Positions 51,498 to 61,824 of a stretch of 64,000 nt of DNA are shown here, piece by piece. This stretch comes from Brevundimonas naejangsanensis (GTDB lineage Bacteria > Pseudomonadota > Alphaproteobacteria > Caulobacterales > Caulobacteraceae). Positions within the stretch are counted from its first letter, which is position 1. Every line of letters starts with the position of its first letter. The notes beneath the pieces were generated by a model. It did not search any database. It was not told where the DNA came from and saw nothing but the letters and a program-made list of their open reading frames with translations. The stretch spans positions 2,842,501-2,906,500 of the forward strand of contig NZ_CP032707.1 in the NCBI RefSeq assembly GCF_003627995.1, read 5' to 3'. Position numbers and translations under genes: made by a program.

Positions 51498-52573
51498 CAG
51501 CCGCCCACCGCGAACACGCGCCAAGCCGCCACGAAGACCACGGCGACCAGCGAAGCCGGCAGGAAGATCTTCCAGCCCAGGCGCATCAGTTGGTCGTAGC
51601 GGTAGCGCGGCACGAAGGCCTTCACCAGGGCGATCATGAAGAACCAGAAGACCACCTTCACCGCGAAGACCGCCAGGTAGAACAGGTTGGCGACGAAGGC
51701 CGGGACGCTGTTCAGGAAGTCGGTCGGGAAGCCCGGATTCCACCCGCCGCAGAACAGCAGGGTGATCATGGCGCACATGAAGACGATGTTGGCGTACTCG
51801 CCGATCATGAACAGCAGGTAGGGGGTCGAGGAATATTCGACCTGATAACCGGCCACCAGTTCCGATTCCGCTTCGGGAAGGTCGAACGGCGGGCGGTTGG
51901 TCTCGGCCAGGGCCGAGATGAAGAAGACGATCGTCATCGGCAGCATGACGATGATGGTAGGCAGGGTTTCGAGGCCGCCGCCGAAGGCGTTCCAGTTCCA
52001 GATCCAACCCTGTTGCTGGGTCACGATCTCGGTCAGGTTCATCGTCCCGGCCAGCAGGATGACGTTGATGATGATCAGGCCCATCGAGACCTCATAGGAC
52101 ACCATTTGCGCCGCCGAACGCAGCGAGCCGAGGAACGGATACTTCGAGTTCGAAGCCCAACCGCCCATGATGATGCCGTAAACGCCCAGCGAGCTGATCG
52201 CGAGGATGTACAGGATGCCGACGTTCAGGTCCGACACCACCCAGCCCGGCGCGAACGGGATCACCGCCCAGGCGATGAAGGCCAGCACGAAGCTGATCAG
52301 AGGGGCCAGGATGAAGACCACCTTGTCCGAGCCGGCCGGGATGACGATCTCCTTCAGCACGAACTTGAAGAAGTCGGCGAAGGACTGCAGCAGGCCGAAG
52401 GGGCCGACCACGTTCGGACCCTTGCGCAGCTGAACGGCCGCCCAGATCTTGCGGTCGGCGAGCAGCAGGAAGGCCAGGGAGATCAGGATGCCGACCACGA
52501 CCAGCAGAATCCCGCCCAAAGTGGCGAGGGTCCAGCCGACGGGGGTGGCCCAGAAGGAAGTCGCAGCGTCCAT
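51497..52573 (-). CDS. nuoH: NADH-quinone oxidoreductase subunit H
   Basis: 358 codons, with about eight helices. NuoH links the quinone chamber to the membrane arm. [20 protein letters not shown] and GYQVEYSS are the strongly conserved loop sequences near the quinone site. It lies three bases after the nuoG stop. Confidence 0.96.
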   Translation of the reverse strand: MDAATSFWATPVGWTLATLGGILLVVVGILISLAFLLLADRKIWAAVQLRKGPNVVGPFGLLQSFADFFKFVLKEIVIPAGSDKVVFILAPLISFVLAFIAWAVIPFAPGWVVSDLNVGILYILAISSLGVYGIIMGGWASNSKYPFLGSLRSAAQMVSYEVSMGLIIINVILLAGTMNLTEIVTQQQGWIWNWNAFGGGLETLPTIIVMLPMTIVFFISALAETNRPPFDLPEAESELVAGYQVEYSSTPYLLFMIGEYANIVFMCAMITLLFCGGWNPGFPTDFLNSVPAFVANLFYLAVFAVKVVFWFFMIALVKAFVPRYRYDQLMRLGWKIFLPASLVAVVFVAAWRVFAVGG

Positions 52574-52576
52574 GTC

Positions 52577-54622
52577 TTACTCCGCCGCCAGGGCGACCGG
52601 CGCCGTCCGCTCAGCGGACAGTTGGGCCATCGTTTCACTGGCGCGCGCGATCGGGTTGGTCAGGTAGGGATCGGCGATGACGGAGACGAAGGCGACGTCG
52701 CCCAGGTCCCCCTTGGCGCCCAGCTTGGCGACGTCGAACGTCGCGGCCGGAGCCAGATAGTCGATGCGGCCGAAGGTCGAATGGTCGCCCATCAGCTTGG
52801 CGCGCAGTTGTTCCAGCGTGTCGAACGGCAGCTTGGCGCCCACACGCTCGGACAGGGCGCGGATGATGGCCCAGTCGTCCTTGGCCTCGCCCTTCGGGAA
52901 GACCACGCGCTCGGCCATCTGCACCCGGCCTTCGGTATTGACGTACAGGCCCGACTTCTCGGTGTAGGCCGCGCCCGGCAGGATCACGTCCGCGCCGTGC
53001 GCGCCGCGATCGCCGTGCGAGCCCAGATAGACGCGGAAGGCGCCCGACGCATCCGTGTTCACCTCATCGGCGCCCAGCAGGAACAGCACGTCCAACGCAC
53101 CCGGCTTCAGCATGCCGGCCACGTCCAGACCGCCCTCGCCCGGCAGGAAGCCCATGTCCAGGCCGCCGACGCGCGCGGCGGCGGCGTGCAGGACGTTGAA
53201 GCCGTTCCAGCCGTCCTTGACGACGCCGACCTTCTTGGCAAGCGCGCCAAGAGCGTTCAGCACGGCCGGGCCGGTCTCGCCGGTCAGGGCGCCCGCGCCG
53301 ACGATGATGGCCGGACGTTCGGCCTGGGTCAGGAAGTCGGTCGCGGCCTTGGGCAGCTTGCCCAGGGTCTTCGAACCGGCGCCCAGCCAGGCGTAATCAT
53401 AGGTCAGGTCGGCTTGCGGGCCGATGACGCCGACTTCGACGCCGCCCTTCAGCCAGCTCTTGCGGATACGGGCGTTGAGCAGCGGCGCTTCCGTGCGCGG
53501 ATTGGCGCCCACGATCAGGATGGCGTCAGCGTTTTCAATGCCTTGCAGGCCAGAGTTGAACAGCCAGCCCTCGCGAGCCTCGCCGCCCAGCGCCGCGCCG
53601 TCCTGACGGCAGTCGGTGTTGGCCGAGCCCAGGGCGCGGAACAGGTCCAGCGTCGCCTTCATCGACTCGGCGTCCTGCAGATCGCCGGCGATGGCGCCGA
53701 TGCGGTCAGCCGGAGCGGCCTTCAGCTTGTCGGCCACGACCGACAGGGCTTCATCCCACGAAGCGGGACGCAGCTTGCCGTTCTCGCGCACCCACGGGCG
53801 ATCCAGACGACGCGCCTGCAGGCCGTCGACGGCGTAGCGGCTCTTGTCAGACAGCCACTCTTCGTTGATGCCCTCGTTCACGCGCGGCAGCACGCGCATG
53901 ACCTCGGCGCCGCGCGAGTCGGCGCGGATGTTCGAGCCGAGGGCGTCCATCACGTCGATGGTCTCGGTCTTCTTCAGCTCCCACGGGCGGTAGTGATACT
54001 GCCACGGGCGGTGCGTCAGGGCCCCGACGGGGCACAGGTCGTTGACGTTGCCCGACAGCTCGCTGTCGATGTTCTTTTCCAGATAGGTCGTGATCTCAGC
54101 GCTTTCGCCGCGCGAGATCATGCCGATGTCGGGCACGCCCGCCACTTCGGTGATGAAGCGAACGCAACGCGTGCACTGGATGCAGCGCGTCATGAACGTC
54201 TTGACCGTCGGGCCCATGTTCTTTTCTTCGACCGCGCGCTTGTTCTCGCCGTAGCGCGAACCGTCGCGGCCGTAGCCCACAGCCTGATCCTGCAGGTCGC
54301 ACTCCCCGCCCTGGTCGCAGATCGGGCAGTCGAGGGGGTGGTTGATGAGCAGGAACTCCATCACCCCTTCGCGGGCCTTCTTCACCATCGGCGTGTCGGT
54401 GAAGATTTCCTGGCCGTCGGCGGCCGGCAGCGCGCACGATGCCTGCGGCTTGGGCGGTCCAGGCTTCACCTCGACCAGGCACATGCGGCAGTTGCCGGCG
54501 ATGGACAGGCGCTCGTGGTAGCAGAAGCGCGGGATTTCCTGCCCGGCGCGCTCGGCGACCTGCAGCACGGTCATGCCCGGTTCGAACTCGACTTCAACGC
54601 CGTTGACCTTGGCGATAGGCAT
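52577..54622 (-). CDS. nuoG: NADH-quinone oxidoreductase subunit G
   Basis: 681 codons from the ATG at 54622. The N-terminal [2Fe-2S] ferredoxin domain (CYHERLSIAGNCRMC), the His-Cys cluster region (HPLDCPICDQGGECDLQD) and a [4Fe-4S] site (CIQCTRCVRF) are all in the first 220 residues. A molybdopterin-oxidoreductase-like domain without catalytic function follows. The frame stays open upstream only by overlapping nuoF. Confidence 0.95.
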   Translation of the reverse strand: MPIAKVNGVEVEFEPGMTVLQVAERAGQEIPRFCYHERLSIAGNCRMCLVEVKPGPPKPQASCALPAADGQEIFTDTPMVKKAREGVMEFLLINHPLDCPICDQGGECDLQDQAVGYGRDGSRYGENKRAVEEKNMGPTVKTFMTRCIQCTRCVRFITEVAGVPDIGMISRGESAEITTYLEKNIDSELSGNVNDLCPVGALTHRPWQYHYRPWELKKTETIDVMDALGSNIRADSRGAEVMRVLPRVNEGINEEWLSDKSRYAVDGLQARRLDRPWVRENGKLRPASWDEALSVVADKLKAAPADRIGAIAGDLQDAESMKATLDLFRALGSANTDCRQDGAALGGEAREGWLFNSGLQGIENADAILIVGANPRTEAPLLNARIRKSWLKGGVEVGVIGPQADLTYDYAWLGAGSKTLGKLPKAATDFLTQAERPAIIVGAGALTGETGPAVLNALGALAKKVGVVKDGWNGFNVLHAAAARVGGLDMGFLPGEGGLDVAGMLKPGALDVLFLLGADEVNTDASGAFRVYLGSHGDRGAHGADVILPGAAYTEKSGLYVNTEGRVQMAERVVFPKGEAKDDWAIIRALSERVGAKLPFDTLEQLRAKLMGDHSTFGRIDYLAPAATFDVAKLGAKGDLGDVAFVSVIADPYLTNPIARASETMAQLSAERTAPVALAAE

Positions 54623-54627
54623 TACGA

Positions 54628-55941
54628 TTACTCCGCCGCGATCGCGTGGCCGGCGAAGTTCGCGCGGCGGCTGCGGTAGGTGTGGATGCGCTCTTCGATC
54701 TCGTGACGGAAGTGCCGGATCAGGCCCTGAACGGGCCAGGCGGCGGCGTCGCCGAGGGCGCAGATGGTGTGTCCTTCGACCTGACCGGCCACGTCGAGCA
54801 GCAGGTCGATCTCGGACGGGTCGGCGTCGCCGATCGCCATGCGTTCCAGCACGCGCCACATCCAGCCGGTGCCTTCACGGCACGGCGTGCACTGGCCGCA
54901 GCTCTCGTGCTTGAAGAAGTAGCTGATGCGGGCGATCGCCTTCACGATGTCGGTGGACTGGTCCATGACCGTCACCCCGGCGGTGCCCAGCGACGAGCGA
55001 TGCTCGCGCATGGAGTCGAAATCCATCAGGGCGACTTCGGCCTGTTCGCGCGTGATGACCGGGCAGGACGCGCCGCCCGGAATGATGGCCTTCAGGTTTT
55101 CCCAGCCGCCGCGCACGCCGCCGCCGTGATCCTCGATCAACTGGCGCAGCGGGATCGACATGGCCTCTTCGACCACGCAGGGGGTGTTCACGTGGCCCGA
55201 CAGGGACATCAGCTTGGTGCCGGTGTTGTTCGGACGACCGAAGCTGGCGAACCAGTCCGCGCCACGACGCAGGATGGTGCCGACCACGGCGATCGATTCC
55301 ACGTTGTTCACGGTCGTCGGGCAGCCATAGAGGCCTGCGCCAGCCGGGAACGGCGGCTTCAGGCGCGGCTGGCCCTTCTTGCCTTCCAGCGACTCCAGCA
55401 GGGCCGTCTCTTCACCGCAGATGTAAGCGCCCGCGCCGTGGTGGATATAGACGTGGAAGTCCCAGCCGTGGACGTTGTCGTCACCGATCAGCTTGGCCTC
55501 ATAGGCCTGCTTGACGGCGGCTTCCATGCGCTCGCGCTCGAGGATGTATTCGCCGCGCAGGTAGATGTAGCAGGCGTGAGCCTTCATCGCGAAGGAGGCG
55601 ATCAGGGCGCCTTCGATCAGCAGGTGCGGATCATGACGCATGATCTCGCGGTCCTTGCAGGTCGCGGGCTCGGACTCGTCGGCGTTGATGACCAGGTAGT
55701 GAGGGCGATCCTTCACTTCCTTGGGCATGAAGGACCACTTCAGCCCGGTCGAGAAACCGGCGCCGCCGCGTCCGCGCAGGCCCGAGTTCTTGACGTTGTT
55801 GATGATCCAGTCGCCGCCAAGGTCCAGCATGTCCTTGGTGGCGTTCCACGCGCCGCGCTTCTTCGCACCTTCAAGGCCCCAGTCGTGGAAGCCGTAGAGG
55901 TTGGTGAAGATCCGATCCTTGTCTTGGAGGATGCCGACCAT
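54628..55941 (-). CDS. nuoF: NADH-quinone oxidoreductase subunit F
   Basis: 437 codons. NuoF binds FMN and NADH and holds one [4Fe-4S] cluster. The [16 protein letters not shown]ossmann-like FMN/NADH segment, [15 protein letters not shown], and the cluster motif [11 protein letters not shown] are visible. It is preceded by a small membrane-protein gene that splits nuoE from nuoF. Confidence 0.96.
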   Translation of the reverse strand: MVGILQDKDRIFTNLYGFHDWGLEGAKKRGAWNATKDMLDLGGDWIINNVKNSGLRGRGGAGFSTGLKWSFMPKEVKDRPHYLVINADESEPATCKDREIMRHDPHLLIEGALIASFAMKAHACYIYLRGEYILERERMEAAVKQAYEAKLIGDDNVHGWDFHVYIHHGAGAYICGEETALLESLEGKKGQPRLKPPFPAGAGLYGCPTTVNNVESIAVVGTILRRGADWFASFGRPNNTGTKLMSLSGHVNTPCVVEEAMSIPLRQLIEDHGGGVRGGWENLKAIIPGGASCPVITREQAEVALMDFDSMREHRSSLGTAGVTVMDQSTDIVKAIARISYFFKHESCGQCTPCREGTGWMWRVLERMAIGDADPSEIDLLLDVAGQVEGHTICALGDAAAWPVQGLIRHFRHEIEERIHTYRSRRANFAGHAIAAE

Positions 55942-55947
55942 GATCCC

Positions 55948-56217
55948 TTAAAGTCCTTCCGCCATGCGGCGTTTATGGTGGCGGGTGCGCTGGAAGACGG
56001 CGTAGATCACCAGCACCCATCCGATAGCCAACAGGCCATAGGCCGCCATCACCGCGTTGTCAGTCAGGCCGAAACGGCCGTCGCGCGCGAACAAAACCAA
56101 TGCGGCCGCGACCACGATGCAAGCCAGGCCAGCCCAACGCTGACGCCAGCCCACGCGACGCAGCTCGGCCCGATAGGCCGCCCTGCCCGCTTCTGTCTCG
56201 AGGTCCGGCCGCGCCAT
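55948..56217 (-). CDS. Small two-helix membrane protein between nuoE and nuoF
   Basis: 89 codons. The ATG at 56217 overlaps the nuoE stop by one base, and nuoF begins six bases after its end. A basic amphipathic N-terminus (YRAELRRVGWRQRW) precedes two hydrophobic helices (GLACIVVAAALVLFA and YGLLAIGWVLVIYAVFQ) and a basic tail (RTRHHKRR). It is not one of the 14 core subunits. I recognise no family. Its coupling to nuoE and nuoF suggests a role in complex I assembly or anchoring, by inference only. Confidence 0.75.
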   Translation of the reverse strand: MARPDLETEAGRAAYRAELRRVGWRQRWAGLACIVVAAALVLFARDGRFGLTDNAVMAAYGLLAIGWVLVIYAVFQRTRHHKRRMAEGL

Positions 56218-56891
56218 CAGACCGGCGCCTTTTCAGCGACAGGCTCCGAATTCGGCAGCTTCTTGATCTTCTTGGCGGCCGAGCCGTCATACAGCGCCGG
56301 ATCCGTCAGCACGCGCGCGCCGCCTACCGGCTCAGACGTGTGACGACCGACATAGCTGCCCGCCTTCGGCGTCTTGCCCGCAGCGAAATCATCGATGATC
56401 TGGGCCATGTTCTCAGGCGTCAGATCTTCGTAATAGAGGTCGTTGATCTGGGCCACCGGCGCGTTCGAGCAGGCGCCGATGCATTCGACTTCCTGCCAGG
56501 TGAAGCGGCCGTCGGCGGACAGTTCGTCCTTGGGACCGATCTTCTCGCGGCACACGCGCATCAGCTCATTGGAGCCGCGCAGCATGCACTGCGTCGTGCC
56601 GCAGACCTGGATCAGCGCGGCCGTACCGACCGGCGTCAACTGGAACATGGTGTAGAAGGTCGCGACCTCCAGCACCCGGATATAGGCCATGCCCAACAGG
56701 TCGCCGATGGCGCGCAGCGACGGCTCGGACACCCAGCCTTCCTGTTTCTGGACCAGCCACAGGATCGGGATCACGGCCGACTGGCGACGCGATTCAGGGT
56801 ACTTCTTGATCCACCACTGAGCCTTTTCCATCGTCTCCTTCGAAAACTCGAAAGAGGACGGTTGTTCCTTGGCGAGACGACGAACGCTCAT
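56217..56891 (-). CDS. nuoE: NADH-quinone oxidoreductase subunit E
   Basis: 224 codons. NuoE is the thioredoxin-fold [2Fe-2S] subunit of the NADH-oxidising module. Cluster ligands lie in [11 protein letters not shown] and CIGACSNAP. Compared with E. coli it has a C-terminal extension of about 50 residues, rich in Lys and Pro, as usual in alphaproteobacteria. The ATG overlaps the nuoD stop. Confidence 0.95.
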   Translation of the reverse strand: MSVRRLAKEQPSSFEFSKETMEKAQWWIKKYPESRRQSAVIPILWLVQKQEGWVSEPSLRAIGDLLGMAYIRVLEVATFYTMFQLTPVGTAALIQVCGTTQCMLRGSNELMRVCREKIGPKDELSADGRFTWQEVECIGACSNAPVAQINDLYYEDLTPENMAQIIDDFAAGKTPKAGSYVGRHTSEPVGGARVLTDPALYDGSAAKKIKKLPNSEPVAEKAPV

Positions 56892-58159
56892 CGGTCCACT
56901 TCTCCGAACACCATGTCGAGCGAGCCGAGGATGGCGGACACGTCCGCCAGCATATGGCCGCGGTTCATCCAGTCCATCGCCTGCAGGTGACGGAAGCCGG
57001 GGGCCGACAGCTTGACGCGGTAGGGTTTGTTGGTGCCGTCCGACACCAGATAGACGCCGAACTCGCCCTTGGGCGCCTCGACGGCCGCATAGACCTCGCC
57101 TTCCGGAGTGCGGAAGCCCTCGGTGTAGAGCTTGAAGTGGTGGATCAGCGCTTCCATCGAACGCTTCATCTCACCGCGACGCGGCGGGGCGACCTTATGG
57201 TCTTCGGTCAGGACCGGTTCGCGGGGGCAGTTGCGCAGCTTGTGGATGCACTGCTCCATGATGCGCACCGACTGGCGCATCTCTTCGACGCGGCACAGGT
57301 AGCGGTCCCAGCAGTCGCCGTTCTTGCCGACGGCGATGTCGAACTCCATGTCGGCGTAGCAGTCGTACGGCTGGGCCTTGCGCAGGTCCCAGGCGATGTC
57401 CGAGCCGCGCAGCATGACGCCCGAGAAGCCCCACGCCAGGGCGTTCTCCTTGGACACGACGCCGATGTCGACGTTGCGCTGCTTGAAGATGCGGTTCTCG
57501 GTAACCAGGCTTTCGATGTCGTTCAGCGCGGCCGGGAACTCGGCGCACCAGCGGCCGATGTCGTCGATCAGCTCGGGTGTCAGATCCTGATGGACGCCGC
57601 CCGGACGGAAGTAGTTGGCGTGGAGGCGCGCGCCGCAGGCCCGCTCGTAGAAGACCATCAGCTTCTCGCGCTCTTCGTGGCCCCACAGCGGCGGGGTCAG
57701 GGCGCCAACGTCCATAGCCTGCATGGTCGCGTTCAGAAGGTGGTTCAGGATGCGGCCCATCTCCGAGTACAGGACCCGGATCAGCTGGCCGCGATACGGC
57801 ACGTCGATCTCCAGCAGGCGCTCGATGGCCAGGCAGAAGGCGTGCTCCTGGTTCATCGGCGAGACATAGTCCAGCCGGTCCAGATAGGGGATGTTCTGGA
57901 GGTAGGTGCGCGCCTCCATCAGCTTCTCGGTGCCGCGGTGCAGCAGGCCGATGTGCGGATCGACGCGCGTGACCAGCTCGCCGTCCAGCTCCAGCACCAG
58001 ACGCAGCACGCCGTGCGCGGCCGGGTGCTGCGGGCCGAAGTTGATGGTGAACTTGCGGTCGTCCATCGCCCTTGCGTGCGGGGTCAGGCCGTCTTCATAA
58101 TCCTCGAACGGGTCGATGGCCGAACCGAGCGGCGCGGGCATGTTCTTGACGTCGGCCAT
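56888..58159 (-). CDS. nuoD: NADH-quinone oxidoreductase subunit D
   Basis: 423 codons. NuoD is the 49-kDa-type subunit that forms the quinone site with Nuo[21 protein letters not shown] with the conserved His, the [12 protein letters not shown] motif and [18 protein letters not shown] at the end are diagnostic. It is separate from nuoC, unlike in E. coli where they are fused. It overlaps nuoC by one base. Confidence 0.96.
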   Translation of the reverse strand: MADVKNMPAPLGSAIDPFEDYEDGLTPHARAMDDRKFTINFGPQHPAAHGVLRLVLELDGELVTRVDPHIGLLHRGTEKLMEARTYLQNIPYLDRLDYVSPMNQEHAFCLAIERLLEIDVPYRGQLIRVLYSEMGRILNHLLNATMQAMDVGALTPPLWGHEEREKLMVFYERACGARLHANYFRPGGVHQDLTPELIDDIGRWCAEFPAALNDIESLVTENRIFKQRNVDIGVVSKENALAWGFSGVMLRGSDIAWDLRKAQPYDCYADMEFDIAVGKNGDCWDRYLCRVEEMRQSVRIMEQCIHKLRNCPREPVLTEDHKVAPPRRGEMKRSMEALIHHFKLYTEGFRTPEGEVYAAVEAPKGEFGVYLVSDGTNKPYRVKLSAPGFRHLQAMDWMNRGHMLADVSAILGSLDMVFGEVDR

Positions 58160-58782
58160 TACTGCGCTCCCGCCTTTTCATCGCCCGGAAGGACGGTCGG
58201 ATAGTCGGCGCCTTCCCACGGAGACAGGAAGTCGAAGTTGCGGAATTCCTGCGTCAGCTTCACCGGCTCGTAGACGATGCGCTTCTGCTCTTCGTCGTAG
58301 CGGACCTCGACGTAGCCCGTCATCGGGAAGTCCTTGCGCAGCGGGTGCCCCTGGAAGCCGTAGTCGGTCAGGATGCGGCGCATGTCCGGGTGATCCGAGA
58401 AGATCATGCCGTACATGTCGAAGGCCTCACGCTCGAACCAGCCCGCCGACGGATAGACCGAAACGACGCTGGGGACCGGCTGCACTTCGTCGGTCGACAC
58501 CTTGACGCGAACGCGCGCGGCGCGCGTCAGCGACAGCAGGTGATAGACAACCTCGAACCGCTCGGCGCGGTCGGGATAGTCGGCGCCGCAGACATCCATG
58601 CACTGCTGGAAGCCGAACTGATCGCGCAGGGCCGTCATGATCTCGACGATGTTCTCGCGCGGGGCGATCAGCGTCAGCTCGCCATAGGCCACCACAGCTT
58701 CGACGCCGAGCGCCGCGACCATTTCAGTGCCCAGGGGCGTAAGGGCGGATTCGCGCTCCGCAACGCGCACCAGTTCGCTCAT
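58159..58782 (-). CDS. nuoC: NADH-quinone oxidoreductase subunit C
   Basis: 207 codons from the ATG at 58782, which overlaps the nuoB stop. The 30-kDa subunit signature ([20 protein letters not shown]) and the GHPLRKDFP motif are present. The upstream open frame is a shadow of nuoB. Confidence 0.95.
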   Translation of the reverse strand: MSELVRVAERESALTPLGTEMVAALGVEAVVAYGELTLIAPRENIVEIMTALRDQFGFQQCMDVCGADYPDRAERFEVVYHLLSLTRAARVRVKVSTDEVQPVPSVVSVYPSAGWFEREAFDMYGMIFSDHPDMRRILTDYGFQGHPLRKDFPMTGYVEVRYDEEQKRIVYEPVKLTQEFRNFDFLSPWEGADYPTVLPGDEKAGAQ

Positions 58783-59357
58783 CGCTCGATGGTCCCCGTG
58801 CGGCGGATCTTCTTCTGCAGTTGCAGGATGCCGTACAGCAGGGCCTCGGCGGTCGGCGGGCAGCCCGGAACATAGACGTCCACCGGCACCACGCGGTCGC
58901 AGCCGCGCACGACGCTGTAGCTGTAGTGATAGTAGCCGCCGCCGTTGGCGCACGACCCCATCGAGATGACGTAGCGCGGGTCCGGCATCTGATCGTAGAC
59001 CTTGCGCAGGGCCGGAGCCATCTTGTTGGTCAGCGTCCCGGCGACGATCATCAGGTCGGACTGGCGCGGCGAACCGCGCGGCGCGGTGCCGAAACGCTCC
59101 AGGTCGAAGCGCGGCATCGACAGGTGGATCATCTCCACGGCGCAGCAGGCCAGACCGAACGACATCCACATCAGCGAACCGGTGCGGGCCCAGGTGATGA
59201 CGTCGTCCAGCGAGGTCGTCAGGAAGCCGCGCTCGCCCAGTTCGGTGTTCACCGACTCGAAGAACTTGTCGTGGACCTTGGGATCATAGCCCTCGACGGT
59301 CGAGCGCGCGGCAGAACCGGCGGGGACCAGAGGACTGGAGGGGGCGATCACTGCCAT
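58779..59357 (-). CDS. nuoB: NADH-quinone oxidoreductase subunit B
   Basis: 192 codons from the ATG at 59357. NuoB binds cluster N2 next to the quinone site. The adjacent Cys pair ([10 protein letters not shown]), [10 protein letters not shown] and [12 protein letters not shown] give the four ligands. It overlaps the nuoA 3' end by ten bases. Confidence 0.96.
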   Translation of the reverse strand: MAVIAPSSPLVPAGSAARSTVEGYDPKVHDKFFESVNTELGERGFLTTSLDDVITWARTGSLMWMSFGLACCAVEMIHLSMPRFDLERFGTAPRGSPRQSDLMIVAGTLTNKMAPALRKVYDQMPDPRYVISMGSCANGGGYYHYSYSVVRGCDRVVPVDVYVPGCPPTAEALLYGILQLQKKIRRTGTIER

Positions 59358-59725
59358 TCCAGGGCTCCCTTCTTCCATTCGTAGATGAAGCCGACCGTCA
59401 GGACGCCCAGGAAGACCATCATCGACCAGAAGGCGAAGACCATGCCGCCGTGCGACAGGTCGAACATCGACACCGCCCAGGGGAACAGGAAGGCGATTTC
59501 CAGGTCGAAGATGATGAAGAGGATCGACACCAGATAGAAGCGCACGTCGAACTTCATGCGCGCGTCGTCAAAGGCGTTGAAGCCGCACTCATAAGCCGAG
59601 AGCTTCTCGGTGTCGGGGTTCTTGGGGGCCAGCACCCAGGCCGCCAGCATGAAGCCGGCGCCGAGCACGATGGCGATGCCCAGGAAAACGACGATCGGAA
59701 GATATTCTAGAAGAAATTCGTTCAT
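59348..59725 (-). CDS. nuoA: NADH-quinone oxidoreductase subunit A
   Basis: 125 codons from the ATG at 59725, chosen because the family starts just before the first helix ([15 protein letters not shown]). It has three helices. The loop [20 protein letters not shown] with the conserved Cys near the quinone site is clear. It is the first gene of the nuo operon. Confidence 0.95.
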   Translation of the reverse strand: MNEFLLEYLPIVVFLGIAIVLGAGFMLAAWVLAPKNPDTEKLSAYECGFNAFDDARMKFDVRFYLVSILFIIFDLEIAFLFPWAVSMFDLSHGGMVFAFWSMMVFLGVLTVGFIYEWKKGALEWQ

Positions 59726-59770
59726 TCGAGCTGCCTCGCCCGCCGGAGGGAGGGGGCGGATTCGGGGCTT

Positions 59771-59797
59771 CTTAGACCCAACCTCGCCGGGGTTCAA
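59771..59797 (-). promoter_or_regulatory. Candidate nuo operon promoter
   Basis: On the minus strand, TTGAAC (59792-59797) and TCTAAG (59771-59776) are 15 bases apart, about 45 bases before the nuoA start. The spacing is short for a standard promoter but within the range of Caulobacter-type housekeeping promoters. Confidence 0.35.
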
Positions 59798-60022
59798 ACC
59801 CAAGTGGCCGAAGGTTTTTTCTTGCGAACGGTTCGCAGATTATTGTGACGCTGGAAGGCCATTTCACACCCCGCCTCCATACCGCCGATCCGCGAGTTCA
59901 GCCCCGCCGCCGACACGAAGTCGGCGCCCGTCTCAAGGAGCGGCCGCCCCCTCGCGCAGCCCGCCCTCAAGCGCTCGCGAAAGGAAGACTGCATTGATTT
60001 GCTTTATCCACAGCCAGGTCGC

Positions 60023-60050
60023 TTGACGTGCGACGCGGCCCCGCCTAAAC
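60023..60050 (+). promoter_or_regulatory. Promoter of tRNA-Asp
   Basis: TTGACG (60023-60028) and CTAAAC (60045-60050) are 16 bases apart, with GC just before the -10. This is close to the Caulobacter housekeeping pattern TTGACG...GCTANA. It lies 42 bases upstream of the mature tRNA 5' end. Confidence 0.6.
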
Positions 60051-60092
60051 GACGCCCCTCGCCGCGGCGCACAGCGCTTCGGTTCGGGAAAC

Positions 60093-60169
60093 GCGGGTGT
60101 AGCTCAGTTGGTTAGAGTGCCGGCCTGTCACGCCGGAGGTCGCGGGTTCGAGCCCCGTCACTCGCGCCA
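60093..60169 (+). tRNA. tRNA-Asp (GTC)
   Basis: A complete 77-base cloverleaf. The acceptor stem GCGGGTG pairs with CACTCGC (one G-U). The D-arm has AGTTGGTTAGA. The anticodon stem CCGGC/GCCGG frames the loop CTGTCAC with anticodon GTC. The T-loop TTCGAGC sits on a 5-base stem. The discriminator is G and CCA is encoded in the DNA. Confidence 0.95.
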
Positions 60170-60197
60170 CTTCCTTCAGAAATGAATGAAGTGGCGC
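60164..60197 (+). terminator. Inverted repeat overlapping the tRNA-Asp 3' end
   Basis: GCGCCACTTC (60164-60173) pairs perfectly with GAAGTGGCGC (60188-60197) around a 14-base loop. The left arm includes the last bases of the tRNA and its CCA. No U-tract follows, so it may be a processing or termination hairpin. It could also be an inverted remnant of a tRNA-end attachment site, which I consider less likely. Confidence 0.4.
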
Positions 60198-60267
60198 ACC
60201 GCCCTTCCCTCTCTCAAATGCATCGTCATGAACGCACCGCGCGCCGCGCGAGCGAACGCGCCCGGCC

Positions 60268-61518
60268 TCAGTTCATCGGCAGGGGCTCTCGCGGCGTGAC
60301 GAACTCGGCGCGGCCCGTGAGTTCGCCATACAGGATGGTCAGGTCCTCGAAGACGCGATTCCAGGCGAACTGCTCGACCGCTTTCACTCGGGCGGCTCGC
60401 CCCAGCGCCTCTATGTCGCGGGCGAACAGGGCCTCGACCGCCGCGGCGTAGTCCGCGGGGTCGGCCGAGGCGGCCAACTGGCCCACGCCCTCGTCCACCG
60501 TCTCGGCCACGCCTCCGGCGTCGACCCCCACGACGGGACGCCCGCAGGCCATGGCCTCCAGCACGATCAGACCGAAGGGCTCCTTGTCGTTGGCGTGCAC
60601 GAAGGCGTCGCAGCTGGCGATGATGCGCGCGACCGCGCGCGGGTCCTTTTCATAAGGCAGGGAAAAGACCCGATCCTCCGCCGGCATGCCCGCCCCGGCG
60701 CCGACCAGCACCAGGTGATAGGGCGCGCCGAGGCGCTGCACTGCGTCGATCAGGACGCCGACATTCTTCTCCTTCGCCGGACGGCCTGCGAAGCACAGCA
60801 GGCGAGCGTCCGCGCCCAGCCCCAGCCGCTTCAGCAGCCAGTCGCGATCCCGGCGGTCGGGATGGAAGGCGTCCACCTCGACGCCCAGCGGACGAATCAC
60901 GATGCCGCCTACCCCCGCCTCTTCCAGCCGTCGGGCGATGAAGCGGCTGGGCGAGACCACGCGGTCGAACTGCGAGAACAGCTTCGCCCAACGCTTCTCA
61001 ACGGGCTTCTTGGCCCATTCGCCGAAATGCAGCGCCGCCAGGCTGGCCGGGTCGGAGTGACAGAAGCCCACGACCGGGCAGCCGACTCTCTGCCCCGCCT
61101 CCAGAGCGCCCTGCCCGGGCGTATAGGGATCGCCCGCCTCGATCAGGGCGGGATTGAGCGAGGCGCACCATGCGCCCCAGCGCCGCACCGAACTGGGCCA
61201 GCGATAGCCGTCGCCGAAGGGCAGCTTGGTCGCGTGCAGACGCACCACGCCGTCCAGGGCGGCCTTATGCTTGGCGCCCGGCACGACCAGGTTGTGCGCC
61301 ACGCCGGGCCGGTTGGCCTCCAGCCAGGCCTTCTTCGACAGCAGATAGCGCTTCACCCCGCCCGAGCGCGGCGCGAACAGCATGGTGGTGTCCACCAGGC
61401 GCGGCCGGGGATCAGCGGCCGCCGTCTTCATCGCCCGCAAGGTGTCCGCCACCTCTTCGTCCAGGCCCGGAAACAGTCTCAGCTCGCTTTCCTGGACGTC
61501 GATGCAGCTCTTGCTCAT
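60268..61518 (-). CDS. GT4-family glycosyltransferase
   Basis: 416 codons from the ATG at 61518; an ATG at 61431 nearer the first conserved strand and an ATG at 61602 are alternatives. The fold is GT-B: the N-terminal domain begins LVDTTMLFAPRSGGVKRYL, and the C-terminal domain carries FAGRPAKEKNVGVLIDA and the E-x7-E motif in KEPFGLIVLEAMACGRP. Such enzymes transfer a sugar from a nucleotide-sugar to glycolipid or polysaccharide acceptors. The acceptor is unknown and no sugar-pathway genes are nearby. It stands alone on the minus strand, divergent from the autotransporter gene. Confidence 0.8.
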   Translation of the reverse strand: MSKSCIDVQESELRLFPGLDEEVADTLRAMKTAAADPRPRLVDTTMLFAPRSGGVKRYLLSKKAWLEANRPGVAHNLVVPGAKHKAALDGVVRLHATKLPFGDGYRWPSSVRRWGAWCASLNPALIEAGDPYTPGQGALEAGQRVGCPVVGFCHSDPASLAALHFGEWAKKPVEKRWAKLFSQFDRVVSPSRFIARRLEEAGVGGIVIRPLGVEVDAFHPDRRDRDWLLKRLGLGADARLLCFAGRPAKEKNVGVLIDAVQRLGAPYHLVLVGAGAGMPAEDRVFSLPYEKDPRAVARIIASCDAFVHANDKEPFGLIVLEAMACGRPVVGVDAGGVAETVDEGVGQLAASADPADYAAAVEALFARDIEALGRAARVKAVEQFAWNRVFEDLTILYGELTGRAEFVTPREPLPMN

Positions 61519-61824
61519 GTCGTCGATCTTCTGCCTGCCGTTCTTCACGATAACGCTAGAGCTCCGACTTTGGATGCGACGGACAGGGTTGAGCATCACC
61601 ATCCGATTCGCCCGTAGCGCTTGTTACGGCCCCGCTCAAGCGTCCCGCGCGGAGCGCCGCGTCGCCCGCCGGAGCCGTTTTCATCCGCCGTTCAGCTTCC
61701 GCCCCCTACGCCCGGCCTTGCATTCGCCTCAAATTCGAGAAACTTGGGGCATGCGGGCGCCGACCCTGTTAGGAGGGGGCGCCTTACGATCCTTGCGCGT
61801 GCGACCACGAGGGGTTTCTGACGA
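61519..61824. other. Divergent spacer, glycosyltransferase to autotransporter gene
   Basis: This 306-base region should hold the promoters of both divergent genes. The first 84 bases could still be coding if the glycosyltransferase starts at 61602. I see a ribosome-binding site (GAGGGG, 61809-61814) for the autotransporter gene but no convincing -35/-10 pair on either strand. Confidence 0.4.

Larger units (their letters stand above)
59726..60092. other. Spacer between nuoA and tRNA-Asp
   Basis: This 367-base gap holds the two candidate promoters listed separately, one leftward for nuoA and one rightward for the tRNA. A 66-codon minus-strand frame at 59794-59994 (a basic, Arg-rich product without a recognisable domain) is the only open frame of note. 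Its end overlaps the proposed nuo -35 region. I do not call it a gene. Confidence 0.5.

Noticed and set aside
51590..54679. 1029-codon open frame on the plus strand opposite nuoG/nuoH
   Set aside because: It is antisense to strongly conserved nuo genes. Long antisense frames are expected in GC-rich DNA because stop codons are rare in that register. The product is low-complexity and matches no family I know.
59794..59994. 66-codon minus-strand frame between nuoA and tRNA-Asp
   Set aside because: There is no recognisable domain, no clear ribosome-binding site, and it overlaps the proposed nuo promoter. It is possible but not supported well enough to call.
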